Shown: in pieces, positions 28,341-38,280 of the stretch
How the letters are laid out: each line of letters opens with the position of its first letter
Numbering within the stretch: the first letter of the stretch is position 1
NCBI RefSeq assembly: GCF_018256155.1
Contig: NZ_JAERLY010000002.1
Span: 124,001-188,000 of the forward strand
DNA length: 64,000 nucleotides
Direction: 5' to 3'
Origin: Gluconobacter sp. Dm-62
GTDB lineage: Bacteria; Pseudomonadota; Alphaproteobacteria; Acetobacterales; Acetobacteraceae
Notes under the pieces: generated by a model
The model's database searches: none
Told to the model about the DNA's origin: nothing
The model's input: only the letters and a program-made list of their open reading frames with translations
Translations under genes and position numbers: made by a program

Positions 28341-30527
28341 ATCGAGGATACCAAGCTCGCTGAGGCTCTGAGCGAGCGATATATTGCGTATGCGATGTCG
28401 ACAATCATGTCGCGATCCCTTCCGGACGTGCGTGATGGCCTGAAGCCGGTCCACCGCCGCCTCCTTTATGCGATGCAGCAGCTACGCCTTGATCCCACAT
28501 CAGGGTTTAAAAAGTGTGCACGTGTCGTTGGTGATGTGATCGGTAAGTTCCATCCGCATGGCGATGCGTCCGTATATGAGGCGCTGGTGCGTCTGGCGCA
28601 GGATTTTGCTGTCCGCTATCCGCTGGTCGAAGGGCAGGGCAATTTCGGCTCGATCGACGGCGATGGCGCGGCGGCCATGCGATATACCGAGAGCCGCCTG
28701 ACGGAAGTGGCGCAGGCGCTACTGGACGGAATTCAGGACGATGCGGTCGATTTCCGCGCGACTTACGACAATGAAGATCAGGAGCCGATCGTGCTGCCCG
28801 GTACGTTCCCGAACCTGCTGGCCAATGGCGCGGCGGGCATTGCCGTGGGGATGGCGACGAGCATCCCTCCGCATAATGCCGCCGAAATCTGCCGGGCCGC
28901 GAAACTTCTGATCGAGAAGCCGGATGTGACGATCGCTGAACTGGTGGATCTGATGCCCGGCCCGGATTTCCCGACGGGCGGCATTCTGGTGGAAGAGCGC
29001 GACTCCATTGTCCGCTCTTACGAGACAGGTCGTGGCAGCTTCCGCACCCGTGCAAAATGGGACGTCGAACAGGGGCGGTTTGGCACCTGGATGATTATCG
29101 TCACCGAGATCCCGTATCAGGTGCAGAAATCGCGTCTGATCGAGCAGATCGCGGACCTGATGGAGCAGCGCAAGCTGCCACTTCTGGGCGATGTGCGGGA
29201 CGAAAGCACGACTGATATCCGTCTGGTGCTGGAGCCCAAGACCAAAGGTGTCGAACCTGAAGTCCTGATGGAGACGCTGTTCCGCAACACGGCGCTTGAA
29301 AACCGTTTCAGCCTGAACATGAATGTTCTGGGCGGAGACCGTGTTCCGGGCGTGCTGTCGCTGAAGCAGGTTCTGCGGGCCTGGCTGGATCATGTGCATG
29401 AAGGGCTGGTGCGGCGGTCGAACCATCGTCTGGCGGCGGTCCTGCGACGGCTGGAAATCCTTGAGGGCTTCCTTGCAGTCTATCTGAACCTAGACGAAGT
29501 GATCCGCATCATCCGTGAGGAAGACGAGCCGAAGGTCAGCCTCATGGCGACATTCAGCCTGACAGATATTCAGGCCGAAGCCGTTCTGAACATGCGTCTG
29601 CGCTCCCTGCGGCGACTTGAGGAAATGGAAATCCGGCGCGAGCGGGATAAACTGGCGGACGAGCAGAAGGGGCTTGAGACCCTTCTGGGCTCGGAGCGTC
29701 GGCGCTGGACGCGGATCTGCAAGGATCTGGACGGCACCATCAAGAAGTTCGGCTCTGGTCCGCTTGGGGACCGGCGGACGCTGATTGCCGCGGCACCAGA
29801 GCCCGTTGATATTTCAGCAGCGCTGGAAATCGACCGTGAGCCTCTGACAGTTCTGCTGTCCCGCGAGGGATGGATCCGCGCCATGAAGGGCCATGGGCTT
29901 GATCCGCAGGGACACCGCTTCAAGGAAGGCGACGAGGCCTGGCTTTCTGTCGAATGTCAGAGCACGGACAGGCTGTGCCTGATCTCCAGCAGCGGTAAGG
30001 CCTTTACGATCAAGGCGGCCGATCTGCCGCGCGGGCGTGGCTTCGGGCAGCCGTTCCGGACCGTGGTTGAAGTGCCGCAGGAAGACCGGATCGTAACGTT
30101 CTTCCCGGTTTCGGACGAGGGGCGTCGCCTGATTGCCTCTGTGTCCGGACGCGGCATGATCGTCTCTGAAGCGGGGCTCGTGGCGGAAAAGCGGACAGGC
30201 AAGCAGGTTTTCAACGTCAAGGACGGTGATGAGGTCTTTGCCTGCATCCCGGTTAGCGGCACGCATGTCCTGACGCTGGGGCAGAACAAGCGCGCACTGA
30301 TCTTCCCGCTGGAGCAGGTGCCGGAAATGACGCGTGGCGCTGGTGTCGCGTTCCAGAAGCTGGGCGACAGCGCGTTGCGCGATATGCGCACCCTGACGGT
30401 GTCCGAAGGGTTGTTGTGGCAGGAGGGCCAGCGGGTCCGGCCAGCCGCAGATCTGACGCCTCTGGAAGGACGTCGGGGGGCCGTGGGTCGTGCCGCGCCG
30501 CAGTGGATGCTTCGCAACAAGAGCTGA
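28317..30527 (+). CDS. parC: DNA topoisomerase IV subunit A
   Basis: Type II topoisomerase subunit that cuts and rejoins DNA to decatenate chromosomes. The catalytic tyrosine is Tyr123 ([10 protein letters not shown]). The quinolone-contact helix reads [17 protein letters not shown], with Ala84 and Glu88 at the positions of E. coli ParC Ser80 and Glu84. The tail has a degraded beta-propeller (to 736 aa) without the GyrA box, which fits ParC rather than GyrA. The ATG at 28317 follows GGGGAGATGC. Confidence 0.95.
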   Translation: MGTDLAGHIEDTKLAEALSERYIAYAMSTIMSRSLPDVRDGLKPVHRRLLYAMQQLRLDPTSGFKKCARVVGDVIGKFHPHGDASVYEALVRLAQDFAVRYPLVEGQGNFGSIDGDGAAAMRYTESRLTEVAQALLDGIQDDAVDFRATYDNEDQEPIVLPGTFPNLLANGAAGIAVGMATSIPPHNAAEICRAAKLLIEKPDVTIAELVDLMPGPDFPTGGILVEERDSIVRSYETGRGSFRTRAKWDVEQGRFGTWMIIVTEIPYQVQKSRLIEQIADLMEQRKLPLLGDVRDESTTDIRLVLEPKTKGVEPEVLMETLFRNTALENRFSLNMNVLGGDRVPGVLSLKQVLRAWLDHVHEGLVRRSNHRLAAVLRRLEILEGFLAVYLNLDEVIRIIREEDEPKVSLMATFSLTDIQAEAVLNMRLRSLRRLEEMEIRRERDKLADEQKGLETLLGSERRRWTRICKDLDGTIKKFGSGPLGDRRTLIAAAPEPVDISAALEIDREPLTVLLSREGWIRAMKGHGLDPQGHRFKEGDEAWLSVECQSTDRLCLISSSGKAFTIKAADLPRGRGFGQPFRTVVEVPQEDRIVTFFPVSDEGRRLIASVSGRGMIVSEAGLVAEKRTGKQVFNVKDGDEVFACIPVSGTHVLTLGQNKRALIFPLEQVPEMTRGAGVAFQKLGDSALRDMRTLTVSEGLLWQEGQRVRPAADLTPLEGRRGAVGRAAPQWMLRNKS

Positions 30528-30544
30528 GAAGCAGCGCTGCCTGT

Positions 30545-31267
30545 TCAGGCCGGAAGCGTTCCGGCCAACAGGCTCCAGTGACCCTCCCGGAACACTTCCG
30601 CCGGCCCAAAGGCGGCCTTGTACGCCATCTTGGGGCTGCCAGGCACGTAATAGCCCAGATACAGGTGCTCCAGCCCCATCCGGGCGGTCTGTTCGATCAG
30701 CCACAGGATCGAAACCGTGCCCCATGAGGCCGTCAGGTCGTTGACGTCATAGAATGTGTAAACGGCTGACAGACCATCCGAGAGACGGTCAATGAGGCTG
30801 ACGCAGACGAGCGTGCCATCGGAACGACGGAACTCGGCCAGAAAGGTCTCGACCGGCGTATTGGCGATCAGCTCGGCATAATCGCGCCAGCACATATGGG
30901 CCATGTCACCATCGGGATGGCGGACGGCCTGATACATTTCAAACAGGCGGAACTGTTCGTCCGTAGGGACCGGGGGCACCATGTTCACCATGAGGTCCGC
31001 ATGGCGGCTGCGGACTTTCTTCTGCGTCCGCGTGGGCGCGAAGGTCACAGCCGGGATGCGCATAGGCGTACAGGCGCGGCAGCCGACGCAGACGGGCGCA
31101 TAGGCGATGGCGTGGCTGCGGCGGAACCCCGCCTGCGACAGGCGGTTGTGCAGGGCCATGGCGTCGGGACCTGCGAGTTCAGTCAGGACCTTGCGCTCGG
31201 TACGGTCGGGCAGGTAGGGGCACGGGGCCGGAGCCGTCGTGTAGAAGAGCTGTGGGCGATGCTGCAT
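30545..31267 (-). CDS. bpt: Aspartate/glutamate leucyltransferase (Bpt/Ate family)
   Basis: Transfers leucine from Leu-tRNA to N-terminal Asp or Glu, marking proteins for the N-end rule ClpS/ClpAP route. The FYTTAPAPCPYLP start and YAPVCVGCRACTPMRIP region carry the conserved cysteines, and the C-terminal acyltransferase-like domain has YLGYYVPGSPKMAYKAAF. The 240-aa length is right for bacterial Bpt. The ATG at 31267 follows AGGAGAG. It is convergent with parC, with only 17 bases between the stops. Confidence 0.9.
   Translation of the reverse strand: MQHRPQLFYTTAPAPCPYLPDRTERKVLTELAGPDAMALHNRLSQAGFRRSHAIAYAPVCVGCRACTPMRIPAVTFAPTRTQKKVRSRHADLMVNMVPPVPTDEQFRLFEMYQAVRHPDGDMAHMCWRDYAELIANTPVETFLAEFRRSDGTLVCVSLIDRLSDGLSAVYTFYDVNDLTASWGTVSILWLIEQTARMGLEHLYLGYYVPGSPKMAYKAAFGPAEVFREGHWSLLAGTLPA
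30548..30566. terminator. Hairpin between convergent parC and bpt
   Basis: GGCCGGAA (30548-30555) and TTCCGGCC (30559-30566) form an 8-bp stem with a 3-base loop, and flanking CTGTT/AACAG can extend it after a small bulge. It lies 20 bases after the parC stop, inside the last codons of bpt. There is no T run, so termination strength is uncertain. Confidence 0.45.
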
Positions 31268-31422
31268 GGGATGCTCTCCTTTTTCGAAAGACGGGGCCGG
31301 AAGATGATCCTATCGTAAGGACGGGTGCTGGCGCATCCTCCATCTTTGCGAAAGGATGACGGAAGAAGATCCGGGGGCTGATGTGCTGTTTGCAGCATAG
31401 GATGTCCGCCGCAGGGAGATTT

Positions 31423-32835
31423 ATGACGCACTGGACCGTTTTCCACATTGTCATGCAGATTCTGCGCTGGACGCTGCCCCTGCTCGTCACGGTTCATGCA
31501 CTGGTGCACAAGCGCGATACGGCGTCCTGCACGGGCTGGATCGGCATCTGCTGGATTGCGCCCGTTCTGGGGACGGTGCTGTATCTGATGTTCGGGATCA
31601 ACCGTGTCCGGCGCCGGGCGCAGAAAATGGTCAACCGGCATCTGTGGGAAGGGCGCGATCCACTGGCGCAGTACCGTCAGACCGTGGATGGCGATCTGGC
31701 GCCGCTTTCAAAGATGCTGGGCCGTCTGACGGAACGGCCCCTGATGCGGGGCAATTCGATCACCTGCCTGCATGACGGGGACAATGCCTATCCGGCCATG
31801 CTGGAGGCAATCGGGCAGGCGAAGACGTCGATCATCCTGTGCTCCTACATTTTTCGTGCTGATGAGGTCGGGCAGCGTTTTGCCGAGGCCTTGGTGGCGG
31901 CCAAGCGGCGCGGGGTCGAGGTCCGGGTTCTGGTGGACGGGATCGGGAGCGGATATTTCCGCTGCGGGATTGAGCGCCGGCTGCGGCGTGAGGGCGTGGC
32001 CTGCGCACGCTTTATGCATTCGGTCTGGCCCTGGCGCATGCCGTTCATCAATCTGCGAAATCACCGCAAGATCCTCGTGGTGGATGGCACCATCGGCTTC
32101 ATGGGCGGCCTGAACATCGGCGAGGAGAACATGCTCCGGCTTCGGACGAAGCTGCCGGTGGCGGACACGCATTTCCGCCTTCAGGGGCCGATCGTGCATC
32201 AGCTTGCCGTGGCGTTCGCCTGGGACTGGTCGTTCACGACGGGCGAGGAACTCGAAGGCGAACGTTATCTACCCGAGCCGTCGCCGGTAGGTGATGTGCC
32301 GATGCGGATCGTCACGTCCGGGCCGGATACGGATCTGGAAAAGATCGAATACGGGATGTTGCAGGCCTTCGCGCTGGCCCGGAGCCATATCTGGGTCATG
32401 ACGCCATACTTCCTGCCGGATGACCGCTTCTCGACGGAGCTTATTCTCGCGGCATTACGTGGCGTGGTTATCGATATCGTCGTACCCAGAAGCAGCAATC
32501 ACGCGCTGATCGACCATGCGCGCGATGCCAATCTTCGGCCGTTTCTGGATGCAGGCTGCCGGGTATGGATGGCTGATCCGCCATTCAATCATTCCAAGCT
32601 GATGGTTGTGGATGATGAATGGAGCTTCGTGGGAAGTGCCAATATCGACATGCGCTCCCTGCGGCTGAATTTCGAGATCAATCTGGAAATCTATGATACC
32701 GGCGTGGCGAAAGAGCTGTCCATATTCATGGAAACTCATCGTCGCAACCGGCTGACCCATCATGATCTGGACAGAAAACCGTTCCTGATCCGAATGCGCA
32801 ATGCGGCAATCAGGCTTTTGCTGCCCTATCTGTGA
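31423..32835 (+). CDS. cls: Cardiolipin synthase (phospholipase D family)
   Basis: Makes cardiolipin from phosphatidylglycerol at the inner membrane. Two N-terminal TM helices (about 5-25 and 35-55) precede two PLD domains with HKD motifs: HRKILVVDGTIGFMGGLN (about 210) and HSKLMVVDDEWSFVGSANID (about 390). The 470-aa length is typical. The ATG at 31423 follows GGGAGATTT; two upstream ATGs in frame are less well placed. Its stop is 5 bases from that of the convergent EEP gene. Confidence 0.92.
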   Translation: MTHWTVFHIVMQILRWTLPLLVTVHALVHKRDTASCTGWIGICWIAPVLGTVLYLMFGINRVRRRAQKMVNRHLWEGRDPLAQYRQTVDGDLAPLSKMLGRLTERPLMRGNSITCLHDGDNAYPAMLEAIGQAKTSIILCSYIFRADEVGQRFAEALVAAKRRGVEVRVLVDGIGSGYFRCGIERRLRREGVACARFMHSVWPWRMPFINLRNHRKILVVDGTIGFMGGLNIGEENMLRLRTKLPVADTHFRLQGPIVHQLAVAFAWDWSFTTGEELEGERYLPEPSPVGDVPMRIVTSGPDTDLEKIEYGMLQAFALARSHIWVMTPYFLPDDRFSTELILAALRGVVIDIVVPRSSNHALIDHARDANLRPFLDAGCRVWMADPPFNHSKLMVVDDEWSFVGSANIDMRSLRLNFEINLEIYDTGVAKELSIFMETHRRNRLTHHDLDRKPFLIRMRNAAIRLLLPYL

Positions 32836-32840
32836 GGGTG

Positions 32841-33467
32841 TTACGCGGCCAGCCGAAGCGTGACGCAGATGGGACGATGATCGGAGCCAAAGCGCGGCAG
32901 GGCACGCGCTTCCATGCGGGACAGACCACGCACGAGGCAGCGATCCAGCCTCAGCGGGACATGGTTCAGCATCCGGTGCGTTTTTTCCTGTGGCCCGACA
33001 TCCAGAAAGCCCGGAAGCAGGACAGGCCCGACCAGATTGAAATCACCCATGATGACGGCGCGATGCCGCATGTTGGTGCTGATGCTGCGAAGTTGCCTGC
33101 GGTTTAGAATCTGGCCGTGAGACAGATGCACGTTGGCGAGCGAGAAACTCCCAAAATCAATAAGCTGGGCCGTGCGTTTGACCAGCAGACCGCGCGGCAG
33201 GCGGCAGAATGAGGGAGGCCGGGTAAACGGCAGACGGCTCCAGCAGGCCGTGCCATGCGGACGGCCGGGAAGCGGGATGCGATCGTAATAGCCACCGAGG
33301 ATTTCGGGCAGTTCGTCCACGGCCTCCTGTGCCTCCTGCATGACGACGATGTCCGGATTTTCCGCGCGAATGACGGTTAGCACGTCTTCGAGTGACGCGC
33401 CTTCCCATCGGTAAAGGTTCCAGCTCAGGATCTTGAAAGAGGCTCCGGACTGAAGGGACGTCATCAT
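32841..33467 (-). CDS. Endonuclease/exonuclease/phosphatase family protein
   Basis: A 208-aa EEP-fold hydrolase with the expected metal and catalytic motifs: SWNLYRWEG (residues 15-23), MQEAQE (about 42), ANVHLSHG (about 110), GDFNLVGP (about 140) and SDHRPICVTL at the C-terminus. The substrate could be nucleic acid or phospholipid; the neighbourhood (cardiolipin synthase) hints at lipid but proves nothing. It overlaps the upstream transporter gene by 4 bases and is cotranscribed with it. Confidence 0.85.
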   Translation of the reverse strand: MMTSLQSGASFKILSWNLYRWEGASLEDVLTVIRAENPDIVVMQEAQEAVDELPEILGGYYDRIPLPGRPHGTACWSRLPFTRPPSFCRLPRGLLVKRTAQLIDFGSFSLANVHLSHGQILNRRQLRSISTNMRHRAVIMGDFNLVGPVLLPGFLDVGPQEKTHRMLNHVPLRLDRCLVRGLSRMEARALPRFGSDHRPICVTLRLAA

Positions 33468-34543
33468 TTCGGAGGCTCCGGCAGGTAGAGGGGGTTACGT
33501 TCGCGGTGATGGGGACCGGCGGCGAATTCGCTGGTCAGGGTATAGCCGACAGCCAGCAGGACAGGGCCGAGGAAAATGCCGACGCCACCGAACGTCACGA
33601 TGCCGCCAAGAACACCGAGCACGGTCAGCAGATAGGGAAGCTGCGCGCCACGGGCGATGAACGCCGGGCGGATGATATGATCAGCGCCCGAGATGACGAG
33701 GATGCCATAGATGGCAAGAAACAGCCCGTGGCCGAAATGGTGGGTCATACCCAGCCAGATGGCGGCGGGCACCCACACCAGAGGCGCACCGATAGGAAAG
33801 ACCGCGACGAACGCCGTAATGCCCGCCAACAGAACCGGCGACGGAACACCCGCCAGCATGAGGCCGATCCCGGTAAGGACGCCCTGGATCAGGGCTGTGC
33901 CGAGGATGCCGTAAACCGTGCCGCGGACTGTGCGGCCGATGATGTTGATGAGGCGGGGCGTGGTGTGGGGGCCGGCGATGCGGTCGATCAGGGCGGTGAT
34001 GGTGTTGCCGAGCGGATCGCCGTTGAGCCACAGGAAGAACGCGACGAACAGCGCCATGACGAGTTCGGCGAGGCCGCCTGCCAGGCGTAGAAGGACCGTC
34101 AGCGTCAGATGAGCGATCTGTCCGGCATAGGGGCGCAGCACTTCGGTCGCGAAGGCGCCGATGTCATGGCTGAAATGGTGCCAGGCTTCCACGAGGTGGG
34201 GACCCGCCATTGGGATACGACTCACCCATGCGGGTGGCGGATTGGCGCTGGTGACATGCAGGATCAAAGCGTCGATCTGTGAGATCGTGGCAGGAATGTC
34301 GCTGATCCCGGCGCTGGTCAGAACAGCAAGAGGGACGACGATGAAAAGCGCGCTCAGAGCCATCATGGCAAGCGCGGCCAGTACGGGGCGAACATGCCTG
34401 CGCATCCGGCGATAGATCGGCCATGTGGTGAAAGCGAGGATCGCGGCCCACAGGATGGCCGATAGGAACGGCCACAGGATGATCCCGCACCCATAGGCAA
34501 TCCCAGCCAGGATGAGGCCAAGGAGAATCCGCTCGGTCGTCAT
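33464..34543 (-). CDS. AI-2E family (PerM/YhhT) membrane transporter
   Basis: Integral membrane protein of 359 aa with about seven or eight TM helices and the family pattern: paired helices at the start (LLGLILAGIAYGCGIILWPF), a long soluble stretch in the middle (about 130-190) and repeated glycine-rich helices near the end (GVLGGIVTFGGVGIFLGPVLL). The family includes possible autoinducer-2 exporters and sodium/proton antiporters, so substrate is unknown. The ATG at 34543 follows AGGAGGGTGG. An AT-to-ATGA overlap links it to the EEP gene. Confidence 0.85.
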   Translation of the reverse strand: MTTERILLGLILAGIAYGCGIILWPFLSAILWAAILAFTTWPIYRRMRRHVRPVLAALAMMALSALFIVVPLAVLTSAGISDIPATISQIDALILHVTSANPPPAWVSRIPMAGPHLVEAWHHFSHDIGAFATEVLRPYAGQIAHLTLTVLLRLAGGLAELVMALFVAFFLWLNGDPLGNTITALIDRIAGPHTTPRLINIIGRTVRGTVYGILGTALIQGVLTGIGLMLAGVPSPVLLAGITAFVAVFPIGAPLVWVPAAIWLGMTHHFGHGLFLAIYGILVISGADHIIRPAFIARGAQLPYLLTVLGVLGGIVTFGGVGIFLGPVLLAVGYTLTSEFAAGPHHRERNPLYLPEPPK

Positions 34544-34672
34544 GCGGCGCCACCCTCCTGACTGGAGCCGGACGGATGCCCGGGCTGGCATGACTCTGTG
34601 GGCTGCGTGTTCATTGACTGACACATTGGCACGCTCTGGCGCCGGACGCATCCCTCGACCTATGGTGAGGAC

Positions 34673-35515
34673 ATGACGATCTCGCCACTTGTTGATGCCG
34701 CGACCCTGATCCCCGAGGTCGGGCGCTTCGTTCCCCTTGATGCCAGCGTGCTTTTGCCGGGGCAGAAGGGCGATCCCGATGCCGCATTCGCTGAACGCCA
34801 TCTGCCTGACGCCCAGCGATTCGATATCGATGTTTTTGCCGATCCGGATAGTCCGCTCCCGCATACGGTGCCGGGTGCCGCGCGGTTCGCACACCTTATG
34901 AGTGCTCTTGGCGTGAGCGAGGAAATGCCGGTCGTGTTCTATGACGGCCGCGGGAGTGTAGGCGCCTGCCGCGGATGGTGGCTTGCACGACTATTCGGGC
35001 ACCGGAATGCGCGGATTCTGGATGGCGGGCTTGAGGCTTGGGTGAAAGCGGGTGGTCCGGTTGAAAGCGGTCCGGCACCTGCAATCGAACCGGCAGTTTT
35101 CCGTCCCCGTCCGCGTTATGGGCTTCTGGCGGGATCGGAAGATGTGCGTCAGGCGCTGAAACGGACCGATGCGCTGGTGCTGGATGCAAGAAGTGCGGGC
35201 CGTTTTGCCGCAACTGTGCCTGAGCCCCGTCCGGGTGTGCGTGGCGGTCACATGCCAGGCGCGCAGAGCATGGACTGGACGCGCCTCGTGGACGGAAATG
35301 GCTGCTTTCTGCCTGCCGTCGAGCAGAAACGGATTCTTGCAGCCGCAGAAGGACGTTCCGTTATTGCGAGCTGCGGTTCGGGTCTGACAGCCGCAACGAT
35401 CGTAGTGGCTCTGGCCATCGCGCGATATGGCGACGCAGCTTTGTATGATGGATCCTGGGCAGAATGGGGCAGCGACCCCGACGCACCAGTCGTAACGGGA
35501 GAAGCAGGAGCATGA
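34673..35515 (+). CDS. sseA: 3-mercaptopyruvate sulfurtransferase (rhodanese family)
   Basis: Two tandem rhodanese domains (about 1-140 and 150-280). The active cysteine lies in CGSGLTA in the second domain; CGSG-x-TA is typical of mercaptopyruvate sulfurtransferases, in contrast to the CRKG-x-T loop of thiosulfate rhodaneses. The reaction moves sulfur from 3-mercaptopyruvate to an acceptor. It overlaps metC by 4 bases (ATGA), so both enzymes of sulfur amino acid metabolism are made together. Confidence 0.9.
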   Translation: MTISPLVDAATLIPEVGRFVPLDASVLLPGQKGDPDAAFAERHLPDAQRFDIDVFADPDSPLPHTVPGAARFAHLMSALGVSEEMPVVFYDGRGSVGACRGWWLARLFGHRNARILDGGLEAWVKAGGPVESGPAPAIEPAVFRPRPRYGLLAGSEDVRQALKRTDALVLDARSAGRFAATVPEPRPGVRGGHMPGAQSMDWTRLVDGNGCFLPAVEQKRILAAAEGRSVIASCGSGLTAATIVVALAIARYGDAALYDGSWAEWGSDPDAPVVTGEAGA

Positions 35516-36723
35516 GCGATCTGGAAAAGCGGGTGAGTGCGGGTTGGAGCCGGATGGGTTCCATGCTGGTGCGGGAAGGGCGTTCGCACGATCTCCCCGA
35601 AACCGGAGAATTCGTGAACCCGCCCGTCAGCCGTGGCTCGACTGTCCTCTTTCCTACGTTGGAAGCCATGAACAGGACGGACGGCCGCAGCCACGGGCAT
35701 AAGGTCGTGTATGGAGCCATGGGATCGCCGATCCAGCACCAGCTTGAGGAAATGCTCAGCCTGATCGAAGGCGGGACGCATACGCAGGTCGTCAATTCGG
35801 GTCTGGCAGCGTGTACGATGCCGCTGCTGGCGTTTCTTGGCTCCGGTGACCACCTGCTGCTTCCAGACTCGGTTTACGGCCCCACGCGCCGGTTTGCTGG
35901 CACGATGCTTCAGCGGCTTGGCGTGTTGACGACGTATTACCCGCCCATGGCATCGCGCGCCGAGATCGCGGCCCTTGTGCGCCCCGAAACGAAGATCCTG
36001 TTCGCCGAAAGCCCGGGCAGTCATACGTTCGAAGTACAGGACGTGCCCATGCTGGCTGAAGTGGCGCATGAAGCTGGTGCGTTGCTGATGCTGGACAACA
36101 CCTGGGGGATCGGTGTGTTCCAGCCTTTCGTCCATGGCGTGGACGTGTCGATTCAGGCCCTGACGAAATATCCCGCCGGGCATTCGGACGTCATCATGGG
36201 ATCAATCACGGTCAATAACGAAGCGCACTGGAAGACGCTGCGCGATGCCGCGATCCAGCTTGGCCAGTGTGCGGGCCCGGATGACTGCTGGCTGACATTG
36301 CGCGGCCTGCGGACTATGGGCGTGCGGCTGGCGCATCAGTCGCGCTCGGCTCTGGAAATCGCGCAGTGGCTCAAAACGCGCCCAGAAGTCGCACGGGTGC
36401 TGCACCCGGCGCTTGAAGACTGTCCGGGGCATGAGTTCTGGAAGCGCGACTTTACCGGAGCCTGCGGTCTGTTCGGGGTAGAGCTTCAGCCCGAAATCTC
36501 CGTTGAATCTGCCGAGCGCATGATTGACGGACTGAGCCTGTTCGGGATCGGCGCGTCCTGGGGCGGCTATGAAAGTCTTGTCCTGCCGACGACAGGGCAT
36601 GTCCGGCGCGTGACGGGCGAGGGTGGCCCGACATCCGCGACCTTCCGCCTGCATATCGGGCTGGAAGATGTTGAGGATCTGAAGACCGATCTGGCGCGCG
36701 GACTGGACGGTCTTCAGTTCTGA
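35512..36723 (+). CDS. metC: Cystathionine beta-lyase
   Basis: PLP-dependent Cys/Met metabolism enzyme that cleaves cystathionine to homocysteine, pyruvate and ammonia. The PLP lysine is in ALTKYPAGHSDVIMGS (about residue 220), with the preceding MLDNTWGIGVFQPF typical of MetC. The 403-aa length is normal. The start chosen is the ATG at 35512, overlapping the sseA stop; longer in-frame readings lie in sseA. A role as gamma-synthase is less likely given the DNTWG motif. Confidence 0.9.
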   Translation: MSDLEKRVSAGWSRMGSMLVREGRSHDLPETGEFVNPPVSRGSTVLFPTLEAMNRTDGRSHGHKVVYGAMGSPIQHQLEEMLSLIEGGTHTQVVNSGLAACTMPLLAFLGSGDHLLLPDSVYGPTRRFAGTMLQRLGVLTTYYPPMASRAEIAALVRPETKILFAESPGSHTFEVQDVPMLAEVAHEAGALLMLDNTWGIGVFQPFVHGVDVSIQALTKYPAGHSDVIMGSITVNNEAHWKTLRDAAIQLGQCAGPDDCWLTLRGLRTMGVRLAHQSRSALEIAQWLKTRPEVARVLHPALEDCPGHEFWKRDFTGACGLFGVELQPEISVESAERMIDGLSLFGIGASWGGYESLVLPTTGHVRRVTGEGGPTSATFRLHIGLEDVEDLKTDLARGLDGLQF

Positions 36724-36727
36724 CCGC

Positions 36728-38230
36728 CTAGCGGCGGCGGAAGGTCAGGGCTTCGGCGACATGATGGCGCTGGATGCTCTGCGTTCCTTCCAGATCGGCA
36801 ATGGTGCGCGACACGCGGATCAGGCGCGTGATCCCGCGATTGGACAGGCGCAGTTTTTCAGCCGCCTGTTCAGCGATGGACCGGGCGTCGTCATCCATGT
36901 CGAGATCGTCCGGGGAGGCCTGCGAATTGGGAACGCCCTGACGGACAATCTGGCGCCTGCGGGCAATTTCCACACGGGCACGAACCGTTGCGCTGGTCTC
37001 ACCTTTCGGGGCGCGGCTGATTTCGATCGGGGAGAGCGGATCGATCTGGACGCACAGGTCGATGCGGTCGAGCATCGGGCCGGAAATCTTGGCCGTATAG
37101 TCTTCCCCACACCGCGGGGCCTTGCGGCAGCTTCGCTCCAGATCGCCAAGATAGCCGCAGCGGCACGGGTTCATGGCCGCAATGAATTGAAAGCGCGCGG
37201 GATAGGTCGTGTGATGGGCCGCCCGGGCAATGGAAATACTGCCGGTTTCAATCGGCTGGCGCAGAGACTCCAGACAGGATCGTGAAAATTCCGGCAGTTC
37301 GTCGAGGAACAGGACACCATTATTGGCAAGACTGACTTCGCCGGGCCGGGCTTTCGCGCCACCACCCACAATAGCGGGAAGACTCGCACTGTGATGCGGT
37401 GCCCGATACGGCGGACGCACGACCAGCCTGCCGTTTTGCAGAATGCCTGACACGCTGTGGATACGGCTTGTTTCAAGCGCTTCTTCGCGTGTCAGATCGG
37501 GAAGAATACCGGGCAAACGGCTGGCCAACATGGATTTTCCGGCACCGGGCGGCCCGCTCATCAACATCGAATGAGCCCCGGCCGCAGCAATTGCCAGAGC
37601 GCGACGTCCGATCGCCATGCCTTTGACATCCGCGAGATCAGGGCCGTATTCGATAAAATGTTCGGTCGGGAGCGGAGTTGGGGACAGGACCTGCTGTCCC
37701 TGAAAATGGGACACAAGAGCGGCGAGCGTCGGTGCGCCGAGAACGTCCGTACTGCCATTGCCCCAGCGTGCTTCGAGAGCCTGTGCGGCCGGACAGATCA
37801 GTCCGAGTTTATCTGCAACTGCACCAATAGCAGCTGAAAGAACGCCAGCTACGGGGTTGATGCGTCCGTCCAGTGACAGTTCGCCGACGGCGGCATAAGC
37901 CGAGACTGCCTCGAAAGACAGGATCCCCATGGCGCAGAGCAGGCCAAGCGCGATGGGAAGGTCAAAATGCGCCCCTTCCTTGAGAAGATCGGCCGGTACG
38001 AGATTAACGAGAATGCGTTTGGGCGGAAGCGCCAGCCCCATAGCTGTCAGCGCGGCACGGACACGCTCACGGGATTCGCCAACGGATTTGTCCGCCAGCC
38101 CCACCACGAGAAACGCCGGAAGTCCGCTGGAGACCTGAACCTCGACCGTCACTGGGACGGCTTCAATGCCAGAGAAGGCAAAGCTCTGGATGCGGGCGAG
38201 GGCAGGTGTATGCGGGCTGGGACTCGTCAT
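36728..38230 (-). CDS. comM: YifB/ComM family AAA+ ATPase (Mg-chelatase subunit ChlI-like)
   Basis: A 500-aa protein with an N-terminal Lon-protease-like fold (about 1-180), a central Mg_chelatase AAA+ domain with GPPGAGKSML (about 225) and VLFLDELPEFS (Walker B), and a C-terminal helical domain. ComM homologues are helicases that aid recombination during natural transformation. The CRCGYLGDLERSCRKAPRCG stretch holds the conserved zinc-like cysteines. It is 50 bases downstream of serA on the same strand and convergent with metC. Confidence 0.9.
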   Translation of the reverse strand: MTSPSPHTPALARIQSFAFSGIEAVPVTVEVQVSSGLPAFLVVGLADKSVGESRERVRAALTAMGLALPPKRILVNLVPADLLKEGAHFDLPIALGLLCAMGILSFEAVSAYAAVGELSLDGRINPVAGVLSAAIGAVADKLGLICPAAQALEARWGNGSTDVLGAPTLAALVSHFQGQQVLSPTPLPTEHFIEYGPDLADVKGMAIGRRALAIAAAGAHSMLMSGPPGAGKSMLASRLPGILPDLTREEALETSRIHSVSGILQNGRLVVRPPYRAPHHSASLPAIVGGGAKARPGEVSLANNGVLFLDELPEFSRSCLESLRQPIETGSISIARAAHHTTYPARFQFIAAMNPCRCGYLGDLERSCRKAPRCGEDYTAKISGPMLDRIDLCVQIDPLSPIEISRAPKGETSATVRARVEIARRRQIVRQGVPNSQASPDDLDMDDDARSIAEQAAEKLRLSNRGITRLIRVSRTIADLEGTQSIQRHHVAEALTFRRR

Positions 38231-38280
38231 AAGACAAATCCTAGCCCGGAATTATTTACCGATGGTTAACAGAAAGCGCT

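Noticed and set aside
36720-36740. Short GC repeat between convergent metC and comM as a terminator
   Set aside because: The stem is only about five base pairs and lies in the comM end; could be chance in GC-rich sequence.
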